NCBI GenBank assembly: GCA_029260195.1
Contig: JAJDDS010000047.1
Location: 1-9,578 of the forward strand
DNA length: 9,578 nucleotides
DNA from: Phycisphaerae bacterium
Lineage (GTDB): Bacteria > Planctomycetota > Phycisphaerae > UBA1845
Reading direction: 5' to 3'
In this document: positions 1 to 6,244 of the stretch, in pieces
How positions within the stretch are numbered: the first letter of the stretch is position 1
Layout: every line of letters starts with the position of its first letter
Notes under the pieces: model-generated
Told to the model about the DNA's origin: nothing
Database searches by the model: none
The model's input: the letters and a program-made list of their open reading frames with translations, nothing else
Program-made: the position numbers and the translations under genes

Positions 1-411
1 GCAGCGATCGCGGTTCCGCGGATCAGCCGCGGGGCGGCAGGCGCGGGCGCCAGTGCGTTACGCGGCGACCTGTACGTTCTGCGCAACGCGATCGACCTGT
101 ACGCGGCGGAGCACAACGGCGCCTATCCTTCCGCCGTGGACGCGACGTTCATCCTCCAGATGACCACCTACACGAACGATATAGGGGGAACGAACGCCGC
201 GAAGACGCCGCTATTCATTTACGGACCGTACCTGGTGTCCGTTCCGGCGCTCAAGGTTGGGTCGGGTCTCAACAACGGCAAAGGCGCCAGCGCCGTCGGG
301 GCCGCACCCTTGTCGACGGTGGGGTGGATCTACGACGCGACGCTGGGCAAGATCAGCGCGAATTCCGGAGATGCCAAGAACGACGCGGGCGACCCCTTCA
401 CTACTTACTGA
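1..411 (+). CDS. GspG-like major pseudopilin (5' end outside window)
   Basis: The frame is open from base 1 to the TGA at 409-411 and gives 136 residues. The first visible residues, AAIAVPR, are the end of the N-terminal transmembrane helix of GspG-type pseudopilins. The leader, cleavage site and roughly the first 20 mature residues are therefore missing. The stretch around residues 21-45 (ALRGDLYVLRNAIDLYAAEH, then NGAYPS) matches the conserved GspG helix and the following NG-x-YP turn. The C-terminal part (residues ~46-136) is the usual small beta domain ending in DPFTTY. In type II secretion, GspG is processed by prepilin peptidase at the inner membrane and polymerises into the pseudopilus. 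It heads a run of four further minor-pilin genes, which supports the call. A GTG at 136 could be mistaken for a start but lies well inside the conserved domain. A type IV pilin of similar fold is the main alternative. Confidence 0.85.
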   Translation, partial: AAIAVPRISRGAAGAGASALRGDLYVLRNAIDLYAAEHNGAYPSAVDATFILQMTTYTNDIGGTNAAKTPLFIYGPYLVSVPALKVGSGLNNGKGASAVGAAPLSTVGWIYDATLGKISANSGDAKNDAGDPFTTY

Positions 412-610
412 TTGTACTGACGGCAGCTTACTCCTCGGACTTAAACGGGTCGCTCGGGCGCGCGAAAAGCAGCCGGCGACCCGTGTGTTATCGGTCCCGG
501 GGGGTTTCGATCGTAACCGTATCGTAGGGTGATGGTAGCCCGTCGTCGCCGCGGGCTGGACTACGCGGGGTCCGGGTCCACCCCCCGGGGCGTACGGGGA
601 AGAACGGTTC
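412..610 (+). other. Intergenic spacer with GC-rich inverted repeats
   Basis: These 199 bases separate the GspG-like gene from the next pilin gene and hold no convincing coding frame. Two stem-loops can be drawn. AGCCCG (537-542) pairs with CGGGCT (552-557) across a 9-base loop. CCGGG (572-576) pairs with CCCGG (584-588). Neither is followed by a T-run, so they are not clear rho-independent terminators. They may attenuate or protect mRNA between a highly expressed major pseudopilin and less expressed minor pilins; that is inference. I see no promoter with good -35 and -10 boxes. A Shine-Dalgarno-like GGGGAAGA (596-603) sits 7 bases before the downstream ATG. Confidence 0.4.
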
Positions 611-1714
611 ATGGTTCCATCAACCACATTTCCGAAACGCGGGGGCTTCACGCTGGTCGAGGTGGTGGGGGCGATCACCATTTCGAGCATCGTGATCGGT
701 TCGGCGCTCGGCGCCCTACAGTTGTTCACGCTGAGTGGGGCGCGTCTTCAGCGGACCGAGACCGCGCGGAGCCAGACGTCGGTCGCGATGCACCGTCTGC
801 GCAGCGAGCTGCTGCTGGCGACGGAGGTGCTCGGAGCTGCACCGACATCGATCGGATTCCTCATCCCGGACACGAACAACGACGGATTCCCGGAAAAGAT
901 ATCCTACAACTGGTCCGGAATCGCGGGCGACCCGCTGACGCGACAGGTCGGCGGCGGCACTCAGGACGTCGTGATGGCTCGCGTCGGGGCGTTCAGTCTG
1001 GCTTATGACGTGGAGGTGGTCACGACCGACACCAAAACGGAGAGCGCCGAGACGCTTTTGTTCAGCGAAGATACCGCGACCGGGCTGATCGACTATGTGA
1101 TCTTCAAGAAAAACTGGGTCGGCCAGTACTTCGTTCCGGCGTTGCCCGCGGACGCGGTCAGTTGGGGTGTGACGCGTATCAACGTGATGGCCCAAGTACA
1201 TGGCGCGGCAAAAGGGGAGACCGCCGTGCAGTTGTGGTCGCCGTCGGTCGCCAATCTGCCAAGCAAATTGTTGGCTCAAACGTCCATGATGGAAGCCTCG
1301 CTGCTGGCGACTTACTCATGGCAGCCATTTGCGTTCGCCGGTGTGGCTGACTTGCCTCCCGATCAGGGGATGGTGCTGGTCTTGGAATATGTCTCCGACG
1401 CACATTCCGGTGACGTGCAGCTTCATTCCGCCAGCGGCGCGAATCCGACAGCGGCGTTATTGCAGACTTCCAAGAGCGGAGTACCCTGGGTGGTCGATGG
1501 CACGCAGGCGATGTCGTTGTACGTGTATGGAACCTACATGACGTCCAGTGCGGTGAAGACACAGGGGGCGTTGAAAGCGGTCTACGTGACTTTGGAGATG
1601 CTGGAAGACGGTCCGGTGGCGGCGGTGCGACTGGACAGCGCCGCACCGTGTCTGAACCGGCCGAGCATGGGAGGGTTCGCGCTTGGCGCCGTTCCACTCA
1701 CCAAGACGCCGTAG
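611..1714 (+). CDS. GspJ/PulJ-like minor pseudopilin with inserted beta-sandwich domain
   Basis: This 367-residue protein has a textbook class III signal, KRGG^FTLVE, with cleavage predicted after Gly12 and Glu17 at mature position +5. A hydrophobic helix follows (residues ~13-40). The start ATG has GGGGAAGA 7 bases upstream. Residues ~41-165 look like a GspJ-type pilin body, including an acidic loop (D87-x-N89-x-D91-G-x-x-E95) that could bind calcium. Residues ~170-309 look like a separate beta-sandwich: they start at WVGQYFVPALPAD, contain VQLW and the YSWQPFAFAG and MVLVLEY strands, and end near YVYGTY. This resembles the 'choice-of-anchor R'/carbohydrate-binding-like folds of secreted proteins. 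Pilin-like strands resume at ~318-350 (LKAVYVTLEML). Ordinary GspJ proteins are about 200 residues, so the extra length is this insert. In type II systems GspJ joins I and K in the pseudopilus tip. Its 3' end overlaps the next gene by 32 bases. The fold assignment of the insert is from pattern memory only. Confidence 0.8.
   Translation: MVPSTTFPKRGGFTLVEVVGAITISSIVIGSALGALQLFTLSGARLQRTETARSQTSVAMHRLRSELLLATEVLGAAPTSIGFLIPDTNNDGFPEKISYNWSGIAGDPLTRQVGGGTQDVVMARVGAFSLAYDVEVVTTDTKTESAETLLFSEDTATGLIDYVIFKKNWVGQYFVPALPADAVSWGVTRINVMAQVHGAAKGETAVQLWSPSVANLPSKLLAQTSMMEASLLATYSWQPFAFAGVADLPPDQGMVLVLEYVSDAHSGDVQLHSASGANPTAALLQTSKSGVPWVVDGTQAMSLYVYGTYMTSSAVKTQGALKAVYVTLEMLEDGPVAAVRLDSAAPCLNRPSMGGFALGAVPLTKTP
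1669..1675 (+). promoter_or_regulatory. Shine-Dalgarno GGGAGGG deciding a TTG start
   Basis: GGGAGGG lies inside the 3' end of the GspJ-like gene, 7 bases before the TTG at 1683. No in-frame ATG or GTG lies between this site and the hydrophobic helix of the next pilin, and a start further downstream would remove its basic leader. The strong site is the main reason to accept the rare TTG start. Confidence 0.65.
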
Positions 1715-2198
1715 CTTCGGGTACATCGAAGCGGTCATATCGGTGGTCGTTCTGGGCACGTCCATCGTGGGCGGGCTGAGCATGTTCAGCGGCTACCTCC
1801 ATGGGGTGCGGGCGACGGCTGACAACGCGATCGCGATCGAGCTCGCGTCCGATCTGATGGCGGAGATCCTGGCGTTGCCGTTCGAGGACCCCGTGCTGGC
1901 GAAGGGGAGTTTCGGGCTTGGTGTCGGCGAGACGACGCGGCCGACGTTTGACGACGTTGATGACTATGACGGGTGGACGGAGAGTCCGCCGCAGGCGCGC
2001 GACGGGACGCCGCTCGCGGGAACGGAATACGTCGGGTTCGCGCGGTCCGTCATCGTCGAGAACGTTGCGTCGGATCCCGCCGTTGTGGCGATCGACGGAA
2101 CGACGCCTGGGAAGCGCGTCATCGTGGAGGTCAAGCACGGTGGCAAGCGCGTACAACGTCTGGTGGGGTACAGGACTCGAAACGATGCATGGAACTGA
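1683..2198 (+). CDS. GspI/PilV-like minor pseudopilin
   Basis: The protein has 171 residues: a short basic leader (MAPFHSPRRRS), a hydrophobic helix at ~12-35 and a globular acidic domain. The leader aligns as RRS^FGYIE. This places Phe12 at +1 and the conserved Glu16 at +5, but Ser11 at -1 where prepilin peptidases normally need Gly. After the helix comes an amphipathic region with a DLMAEILALPFEDP stretch, typical of GspI/PilV proteins (a 'selection of LM-EI' helix followed by a beta domain). The TTG start is backed by a strong Shine-Dalgarno. The gene overlaps the GspJ-like gene by 32 bases and the next gene by 14 bases, so coupled translation is likely. GspI normally forms the tip complex with J and K, which fits the neighbours. 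PilV of a type IV pilus is the alternative name for the same fold. Confidence 0.75.
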   Translation: MAPFHSPRRRSFGYIEAVISVVVLGTSIVGGLSMFSGYLHGVRATADNAIAIELASDLMAEILALPFEDPVLAKGSFGLGVGETTRPTFDDVDDYDGWTESPPQARDGTPLAGTEYVGFARSVIVENVASDPAVVAIDGTTPGKRVIVEVKHGGKRVQRLVGYRTRNDAWN

Positions 2199-3459
2199 GA
2201 ATGTGATTCCGACCCACGACACCACTGGCGCACATCGGATTCGGCGCGCGACGCGGCGTCGTGGGGCGGCGATCTATGTTCTGACATTGATGGTCGCGAT
2301 GCTGGTGACGGGAACCGCGGGGACGCTGTTGGCGATGCAGATGGCCAATCGGCGCTTGCATCGTAACGTCAGCGGCGCTCGTCAGGCCGAGTTGTTCGCC
2401 CGCGGCGGCGTCGAGTGGGCGTTGGCGAAGTACCAATCTGACATCGCGTGGCGCTCGACCGCCGTTTCCGGCGCGATCACGCGCGTGACCCCGGAGCCCG
2501 GCGCCTTCGTCGACACCGCGCTGACCGACGTCGACGGTGACTTCACAGACGATGATACCGAAGCGGCTGTAGTGACGGTCGCGGCGGACGTCGATGGGGC
2601 CGTATTCAAGATGAGCGCGAGCCTCGATCCCCAACCGCATGAGACGTTGGCTCGGGCGATCTACGCCACGGGGAAGGTGTCGGTGCTCTCGGCAACGACC
2701 GTGCGCGGCCCGGTACATGCGAGCGGCGGGTTCTCGAATTTCGCGAGCATCAACACGTCGAACGACGCGAGTTTTACGACGTATCCTTCCGGCACCGTGT
2801 TCGGGATCATCCCCAAGTTGCAGTATGTCGATTCGGTCGAGCCGTTCCCCGCGCCGGGTTCCGGCTACTACACGGTGCGGGCGACGCCGCTGACTTCCGT
2901 AGGCATCACATTCGACCTGATCGGCGTATCGCTGTCGGAGACGTTCAACACCACGGGCGGCCTCGTCAATCCGGAGGGTGTTTACCACATCAATGCCGGA
3001 AACCGCGCGGTGAACATTCAGAACGTTTTTCTACGGGGGACGCTGATCATTACGAATATCGGCCCCAATAGCGTCACCATCGGGGGTCGCGGGTGTAGGT
3101 TCGAGCGCGGTACAGCCGGGTACCCCACGTTACTCGTTTACGGAGGCAGCGGCGACCTGATGATCAACCCGGGTGGCGGTCTCGACGAATCGGTCGAAGG
3201 ATATGACGTCAATCAGGATGGAGACGTAGTAGACGTCCTGCCGTCCGGTATTTTCGGGGCGATGTGGACGGACCGATTTCTGACGACGCTGGGCGGAACG
3301 GATGTGACGTACCAGGGTAGCATCATCGCCCGTTGGGTGGTCATCAGCGGGTCCGTCACGATCGACGATGACCCCGCGCTTGCCGGGCTGCTGGTTCCCT
3401 CTTTTACGGACAACAAGCTGCATTTGCGCCGGGGCTCGATCCGGGAAGTGTCGCCGTAG
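2185..3459 (+). CDS. GspK/PilX-like minor pilin with large beta-rich exodomain
   Basis: This 424-residue frame starts at the ATG at 2185, overlapping the upstream gene by 14 bases. An in-frame GTG at 2203 is an alternative; neither has a strong Shine-Dalgarno. The basic leader ends RRRG at Gly27, followed by the hydrophobic helix AAIYVLTLMVAMLV (~28-49). There is no Glu at +5, as is normal for GspK. The ARQAELFARGGVEWALA segment (~65-82) is the conserved A-x-GG/A-E helix of PilX/GspK proteins. Residues ~153-424 are beta-rich (AIYATGKV..., GVYHINAGNRAVNIQNVFLR at ~265), resembling the repetitive folds of PilX-type proteins. A calcium-type loop D341-x-N343-x-D345-G-D347-x-x-D350 lies near the C-terminus. 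The frame is open further upstream to 1918, but that stretch is the shadow of the GspI-like gene. GspK caps the pseudopilus tip in characterised systems; the same role here is inference. Confidence 0.7.
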   Translation: MHGTENVIPTHDTTGAHRIRRATRRRGAAIYVLTLMVAMLVTGTAGTLLAMQMANRRLHRNVSGARQAELFARGGVEWALAKYQSDIAWRSTAVSGAITRVTPEPGAFVDTALTDVDGDFTDDDTEAAVVTVAADVDGAVFKMSASLDPQPHETLARAIYATGKVSVLSATTVRGPVHASGGFSNFASINTSNDASFTTYPSGTVFGIIPKLQYVDSVEPFPAPGSGYYTVRATPLTSVGITFDLIGVSLSETFNTTGGLVNPEGVYHINAGNRAVNIQNVFLRGTLIITNIGPNSVTIGGRGCRFERGTAGYPTLLVYGGSGDLMINPGGGLDESVEGYDVNQDGDVVDVLPSGIFGAMWTDRFLTTLGGTDVTYQGSIIARWVVISGSVTIDDDPALAGLLVPSFTDNKLHLRRGSIREVSP

Positions 3460-3485
3460 CGAACGTTGGGAAGTTACTCATGCGA

Positions 3486-3590
3486 GCGCGAAACGCTGAA
3501 CGTCATGCCGAGCGGAGCGAAGCGCCTTGTCCCGTATGCGGCAAGATTCCTCGCTGCGCTCGGAATGACAATGTTCAGTGTTTTCCGCGC
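3486..3590 (+). repeat. Long imperfect inverted repeat (GTCATTCCGAGCG-type dispersed element)
   Basis: Between the GspK-like and GspH-like genes the arms 3502-3529 and 3542-3569 are inverted copies matching at 22 of 28 positions around a 12-base loop. Pairing continues outward through CTGAAC (3496-3501) with GTTCAG (3573-3578), then with mismatches to about 3486 and 3590. The right arm, read on the minus strand, begins GTCATTCCGAGCGCAGCGAG and goes on GAATCTTG. I recognise this as a dispersed, non-coding palindromic element found in intergenic regions of many environmental bacteria. Translated, it gives the familiar spurious peptides HAERSEA and CARNDN. It could act as a MITE-like element, a mRNA stem-loop between pilin cistrons, or both. 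No second copy is visible in this window. Confidence 0.75.
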
Positions 3591-3623
3591 CACGTGGTAT
3601 GTGGGCGTAGTGGAGATCAAGGT

Positions 3624-4115
3624 ATGCATCGTCACAGACAGCGGACGGCGGCGTTCTCTCTGATCGAGTTGGTGCTGGTTGTCGCTATCATCGGGACGGT
3701 GGCCATGGTGGCGCGTCCGAGGATGCTGTCGTACGTCGAGCGCGAGCGTGTCCGTGCGCTGGATTGCCGTATCAAGCTCGACTTGGCGCTGGCGCGAAGC
3801 GAAGCCATCAAACGCCGCACACCCATCACGGTGAATTTCAACGTGTTGGGCGGGTACTACGAAATACCGGGGATGGGTGAAGTCAGCACGTTGGACGGCA
3901 AGAAGGCGGTGTACCGGGTCGAGCTGTCAGGGAAAGACCAATACGCCGCGGATCTGGTCAGTGCTAATTTCGGCGGCACGACTCAGGTGACGTACGACGC
4001 GTTTGGCGTGCCCGACAACGTCGGAATCGTGACCATCGGGAGTGGAACCGCGCAGTCGACGATCACCGTCGAGACGACCGGCGGGGACACGAAGAGCGTA
4101 CTCTCCACCAAGTGA
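3624..4115 (+). CDS. GspH/FimT-like minor pseudopilin
   Basis: The protein has 163 residues. The ATG at 3624 is preceded by GGAG (3612-3615) with an 8-base spacer. The frame is open upstream to about 3480, but that part is the inverted-repeat element and encodes only its spurious peptide. The leader MHRHRQRTAA precedes FSLIELVLVVAII. Phe11 is at +1 and Glu15 at +5, but Ala10 replaces the usual Gly at -1. After the helix, RPRMLSYVERERVRALDCR and LDLALARSEAIKRRTPITV follow the GspH/FimT pattern, where a helix with ARSEAIKR leads into the beta domain. The remaining ~90 residues are beta-rich and end VLSTK. GspH links the GspG shaft to the tip complex in type II systems. The gene lies 164 bases from the previous one, with the repeat in between. 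It may be the last cistron of the cluster; I see no clear terminator after it. Confidence 0.8.
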   Translation: MHRHRQRTAAFSLIELVLVVAIIGTVAMVARPRMLSYVERERVRALDCRIKLDLALARSEAIKRRTPITVNFNVLGGYYEIPGMGEVSTLDGKKAVYRVELSGKDQYAADLVSANFGGTTQVTYDAFGVPDNVGIVTIGSGTAQSTITVETTGGDTKSVLSTK

Positions 4116-4294
4116 CCCGCGGCAGCCGGTGTGAAACATGGTTGCCGGCGGGCTCGGTTTCCACCGCAAGCTCCACCGCGTCGGGCACCACCGCCATTAT
4201 CGGGACGCGCCGCGGAAACGCAACCCGGTGGCCTGAGGCGGGAATCGTGGTCTCCCCGCGTTCCGGCCACTGCTGTCGCTCGCTTGGGTCGCGA
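4116..4294 (+). other. Non-coding spacer after the pilin cluster
   Basis: No frame here has a plausible start, ribosome binding site and protein-like composition. A weak inverted repeat (GCCGG ... CCGGC with a 15-base loop) follows shortly after the GspH-like stop codon but has no T-run. I see nothing else in this stretch. Confidence 0.4.
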
Positions 4295-4323
4295 TTGACT
4301 TTTCCCGGCGAACGGGCTACAAA
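4295..4323 (+). promoter_or_regulatory. Sigma-70-type promoter for rpsA
   Basis: TTGACT (4295-4300) and TACAAA (4318-4323) are separated by exactly 17 bases. The -35 box matches TTGACA at five of six positions and the -10 box matches TATAAT at four of six. It would start transcription near 4330, giving a leader of about 170 bases before rpsA. It is the best promoter match in the window and is correctly placed and oriented. No experimental support is available from sequence alone. Confidence 0.6.
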
Positions 4324-4436
4324 CGTTGTTGTTGATTGGCGGCATTTCGCGGTCGGTGGTCGTGACCAAGCGTAGGTTTAGCGCTACCATCGCGAGCCAT
4401 GTTTCGCTGCGGCTCATACGACGTCACAGCTTACGA

Positions 4437-4466
4437 GATCGATCGAAGGGTGAGATACGATTGATC
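4437..4466 (+). promoter_or_regulatory. Stem-loop in the rpsA leader
   Basis: GATCGATCG (4437-4445) pairs with CGATTGATC (4458-4466) over nine positions, with one G-U pair, around a 12-base loop AAGGGTGAGATA. It ends 32 bases before the rpsA ATG. A second, weaker stem GAGCC (4394-4398)/GGCTC (4411-4415) lies upstream. The rpsA start itself has only a poor Shine-Dalgarno (GAG at 4488-4490). In Escherichia coli, the rpsA mRNA also lacks a strong Shine-Dalgarno and uses a folded leader for S1 autoregulation. A comparable role here is inference. Confidence 0.4.
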
Positions 4467-4498
4467 CGAACTTCATCGGCCTGTCTTGAGTTGTTTCC

Positions 4499-6148
4499 AT
4501 GAGTGAAGACCAGATTTCGCAGGGATCCGAACAATCCGACCCAACGCCGCAGCCGGCTGACCCGCCGCCGCGTGTGGAAAGTGACTCCGGCGTGACACCG
4601 GACACGACACGCGAAACTGGCGATCCAGTTCCGCCGGATGCGGAAACGCCGGTTTCCGCGACGGCTGCGACGGAGGCGGACAGCGAAGCTACGAGCACCG
4701 TGACCGCCGTGGCGCCGGAGGTTGATGCCGGTGCGCCCGTGGTCAAGGCGGCGGCTGGTACCGAAGCGAAGGAGTCGGACACGACGGTGGCGTTGCCCGA
4801 TAAGGAGAAGATTCCCCAACGAGGCGCGGAGATTCGTGGCAAGATCGATCGCATGGCCGACGACCAGGTGTTTGTCGACGTCGGGCTGCGCGCGCAGGCT
4901 GTCGTGCCCATCGGGCAGTTTGACAACGGTACCGTGCCCGAGCGGGGCGCGGAGGTGGATTTGCTGATCCTCGGTTTTGACGAGGCGGCTGAACTGCTGC
5001 GCGCGTATCGTCAGGGGTCCGTCGTGGTGCCCGACTTCGACGCGCTGATTCCCGGTATGCTGCTTGAGGGGAGTATCTCGGGAATGATCAAAGGCGGGCT
5101 CGAGGTACAGTTCGCCGGGCTGCGGGGTTTTATGCCCGCTTCTCAAGTCGACATGTCCCCGATGAAGGACATCTCCGTGCTGCTCGGCGATTCGGTGCGC
5201 TGCGAAGTTCTCGAACTGGATCGCAGGAAGAAGCGGATCATCGTCAGCCGGCGCAACGTCCAGAAACGTCAGAGCGACGAGGCGCGTAAGTCATTGCTCG
5301 GTGACCTCGCGGTTGGGCAGATGCACAAGGGCGTCGTGGTCAGCTTGGCTGAGTTCGGCGCGTTCGTCGATATCGGCGGTGTTCGCGGGTTGGTGCATGT
5401 CAGTGATTTGCGCTGGGCGCCGGTCGAGAATCCGGCGGACGTGGTCAAGGTCGGCGATGAGCTGGAGGTCAAGGTTCTGCGGGTCAACAAGGACCGCAAG
5501 CGGATTTCCCTTGGCCACAAGCAGACGATTCCCAACCCCTGGTCAAGCGTTGATGAGCGGTTCCCGGTCGGTATGCAGATCAAAGCCAAGGTGGTCAAGC
5601 TGGCTGATTTCGGCGCATTCGCGGAGGTGGTTGAGGGTGTCAACGGGTTGATTCCGCTCGGCGAAATGTCCTGGTCACACCGCCCCGCGGCGGCATCGGA
5701 TGTGGTCAACATCGGCGACGAGGTCGATGTTCAGGTCATCAGTGTCGACGGCAAGCGTCATCGGATTGGGCTGAGCATCAAGCATTTGACCGAGGATCCG
5801 TGGGCGGGAGTTGTTGAGGTGTTTCCGGCGGGCGCAGTGGTCACGGGCAAGGTCAGCAAGTTGCTGGAATTCGGCGCGTTGGTCGAGTTGAAGGTCGGTG
5901 TCGAGGGGTTGGTCCACATCTCCGAACTGTCGCACCAGCGGGTCAAGACCACGGGTGACGTTCTCAAACCGGGTCAAGACGTCGAGGTCAAGGTGCTGAG
6001 CGTGGATCGCAAGAAGCGGCGAATCTCCCTGACGATTAAGGGACTTACGGAACCGGTCGCCGACGCGCCGCGCGCGTCCGCAATCGCCAAAAGACCCAAA
6101 CGCGACCGTCCTCTCCGGGGTGGCCTCGCTTCCCATTTCGAGTGGTAG
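4499..6148 (+). CDS. rpsA: Small ribosomal subunit protein S1 (five S1 domains)
   Basis: The 549-residue protein contains five successive S1 (OB-fold) RNA-binding domains at about residues 108-167, 185-252, 271-341, 357-429 and 443-515. Domains 3-5 carry the clear signature: GxVxxLxEFGAFV, then GLVHVSDL or GLIPLGEM, then VGDELEVKVLxVxxxRKRISL. Domains 1 and 2 are more divergent, as in other S1 proteins where the first two anchor to the ribosome and the rest bind mRNA. Residues 1-105 are an acidic, Ala/Pro/Thr-rich, probably disordered extension. The tail (~526-549) is basic and ends GGLASHFEW. Escherichia coli S1 has six domains in 557 residues, so this one has a domain fewer and a longer N-terminus. 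The ATG has a weak ribosome binding site, behind a promoter and structured leader. S1 unfolds and docks mRNA on the 30S subunit in the cytoplasm. Another multi-S1 RNA-binding protein is the less likely alternative. Confidence 0.88.
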   Translation: MSEDQISQGSEQSDPTPQPADPPPRVESDSGVTPDTTRETGDPVPPDAETPVSATAATEADSEATSTVTAVAPEVDAGAPVVKAAAGTEAKESDTTVALPDKEKIPQRGAEIRGKIDRMADDQVFVDVGLRAQAVVPIGQFDNGTVPERGAEVDLLILGFDEAAELLRAYRQGSVVVPDFDALIPGMLLEGSISGMIKGGLEVQFAGLRGFMPASQVDMSPMKDISVLLGDSVRCEVLELDRRKKRIIVSRRNVQKRQSDEARKSLLGDLAVGQMHKGVVVSLAEFGAFVDIGGVRGLVHVSDLRWAPVENPADVVKVGDELEVKVLRVNKDRKRISLGHKQTIPNPWSSVDERFPVGMQIKAKVVKLADFGAFAEVVEGVNGLIPLGEMSWSHRPAAASDVVNIGDEVDVQVISVDGKRHRIGLSIKHLTEDPWAGVVEVFPAGAVVTGKVSKLLEFGALVELKVGVEGLVHISELSHQRVKTTGDVLKPGQDVEVKVLSVDRKKRRISLTIKGLTEPVADAPRASAIAKRPKRDRPLRGGLASHFEW

Positions 6149-6199
6149 ATTACCCCGCCTGTCGGCAGCCACGCGGATTGAGCAGGAGAGGCCGATCGG

Positions 6200-6225
6200 C
6201 GTCCGCGCGCGGGTGAGTTTTTATT
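6200..6225 (+). terminator. Candidate rho-independent terminator after rpsA
   Basis: CGTCCG (6200-6205) can pair with CGGGTG (6210-6215), including two G-U pairs, around a CGCG loop. AG and then TTTTTATT follow from 6218. It lies about 50 bases beyond the rpsA stop codon and just before the convergent rnd stop. The stem is short, so this is a modest candidate. A palindrome GCCGATCGGC (6191-6200) abuts it. No matching T-run is present for the opposite strand. Confidence 0.4.
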
Positions 6226-6244
6226 CGGGGACACAACCTGCGGG

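Noticed and set aside
529..1008. A 159-codon frame overlapping the start of the GspJ-like gene
   Set aside because: Highly Arg/Gly-rich. The overlapping frame has an unmistakable prepilin signal and body.
1918..2184. Upstream extension of the GspK/PilX-like frame
   Set aside because: It is an Arg-rich out-of-frame reading of the GspI-like gene. The leader and hydrophobic helix appear only after 2185.
3480..3623. N-terminal extension of the GspH-like protein, and a separate small frame at 3466-3663
   Set aside because: The extension translates the inverted-repeat element. The real start at 3624 has a ribosome binding site and gives a normal prepilin leader.
4112..4375. An 87-codon frame after the GspH-like gene
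   Set aside because: No ribosome binding site and no protein-like pattern. It spans the rpsA promoter region.
4424..5146. Minus-strand open frames over the start of rpsA
   Set aside because: They run antisense to the S1 coding region, are Arg/His-rich and have no recognisable motif.
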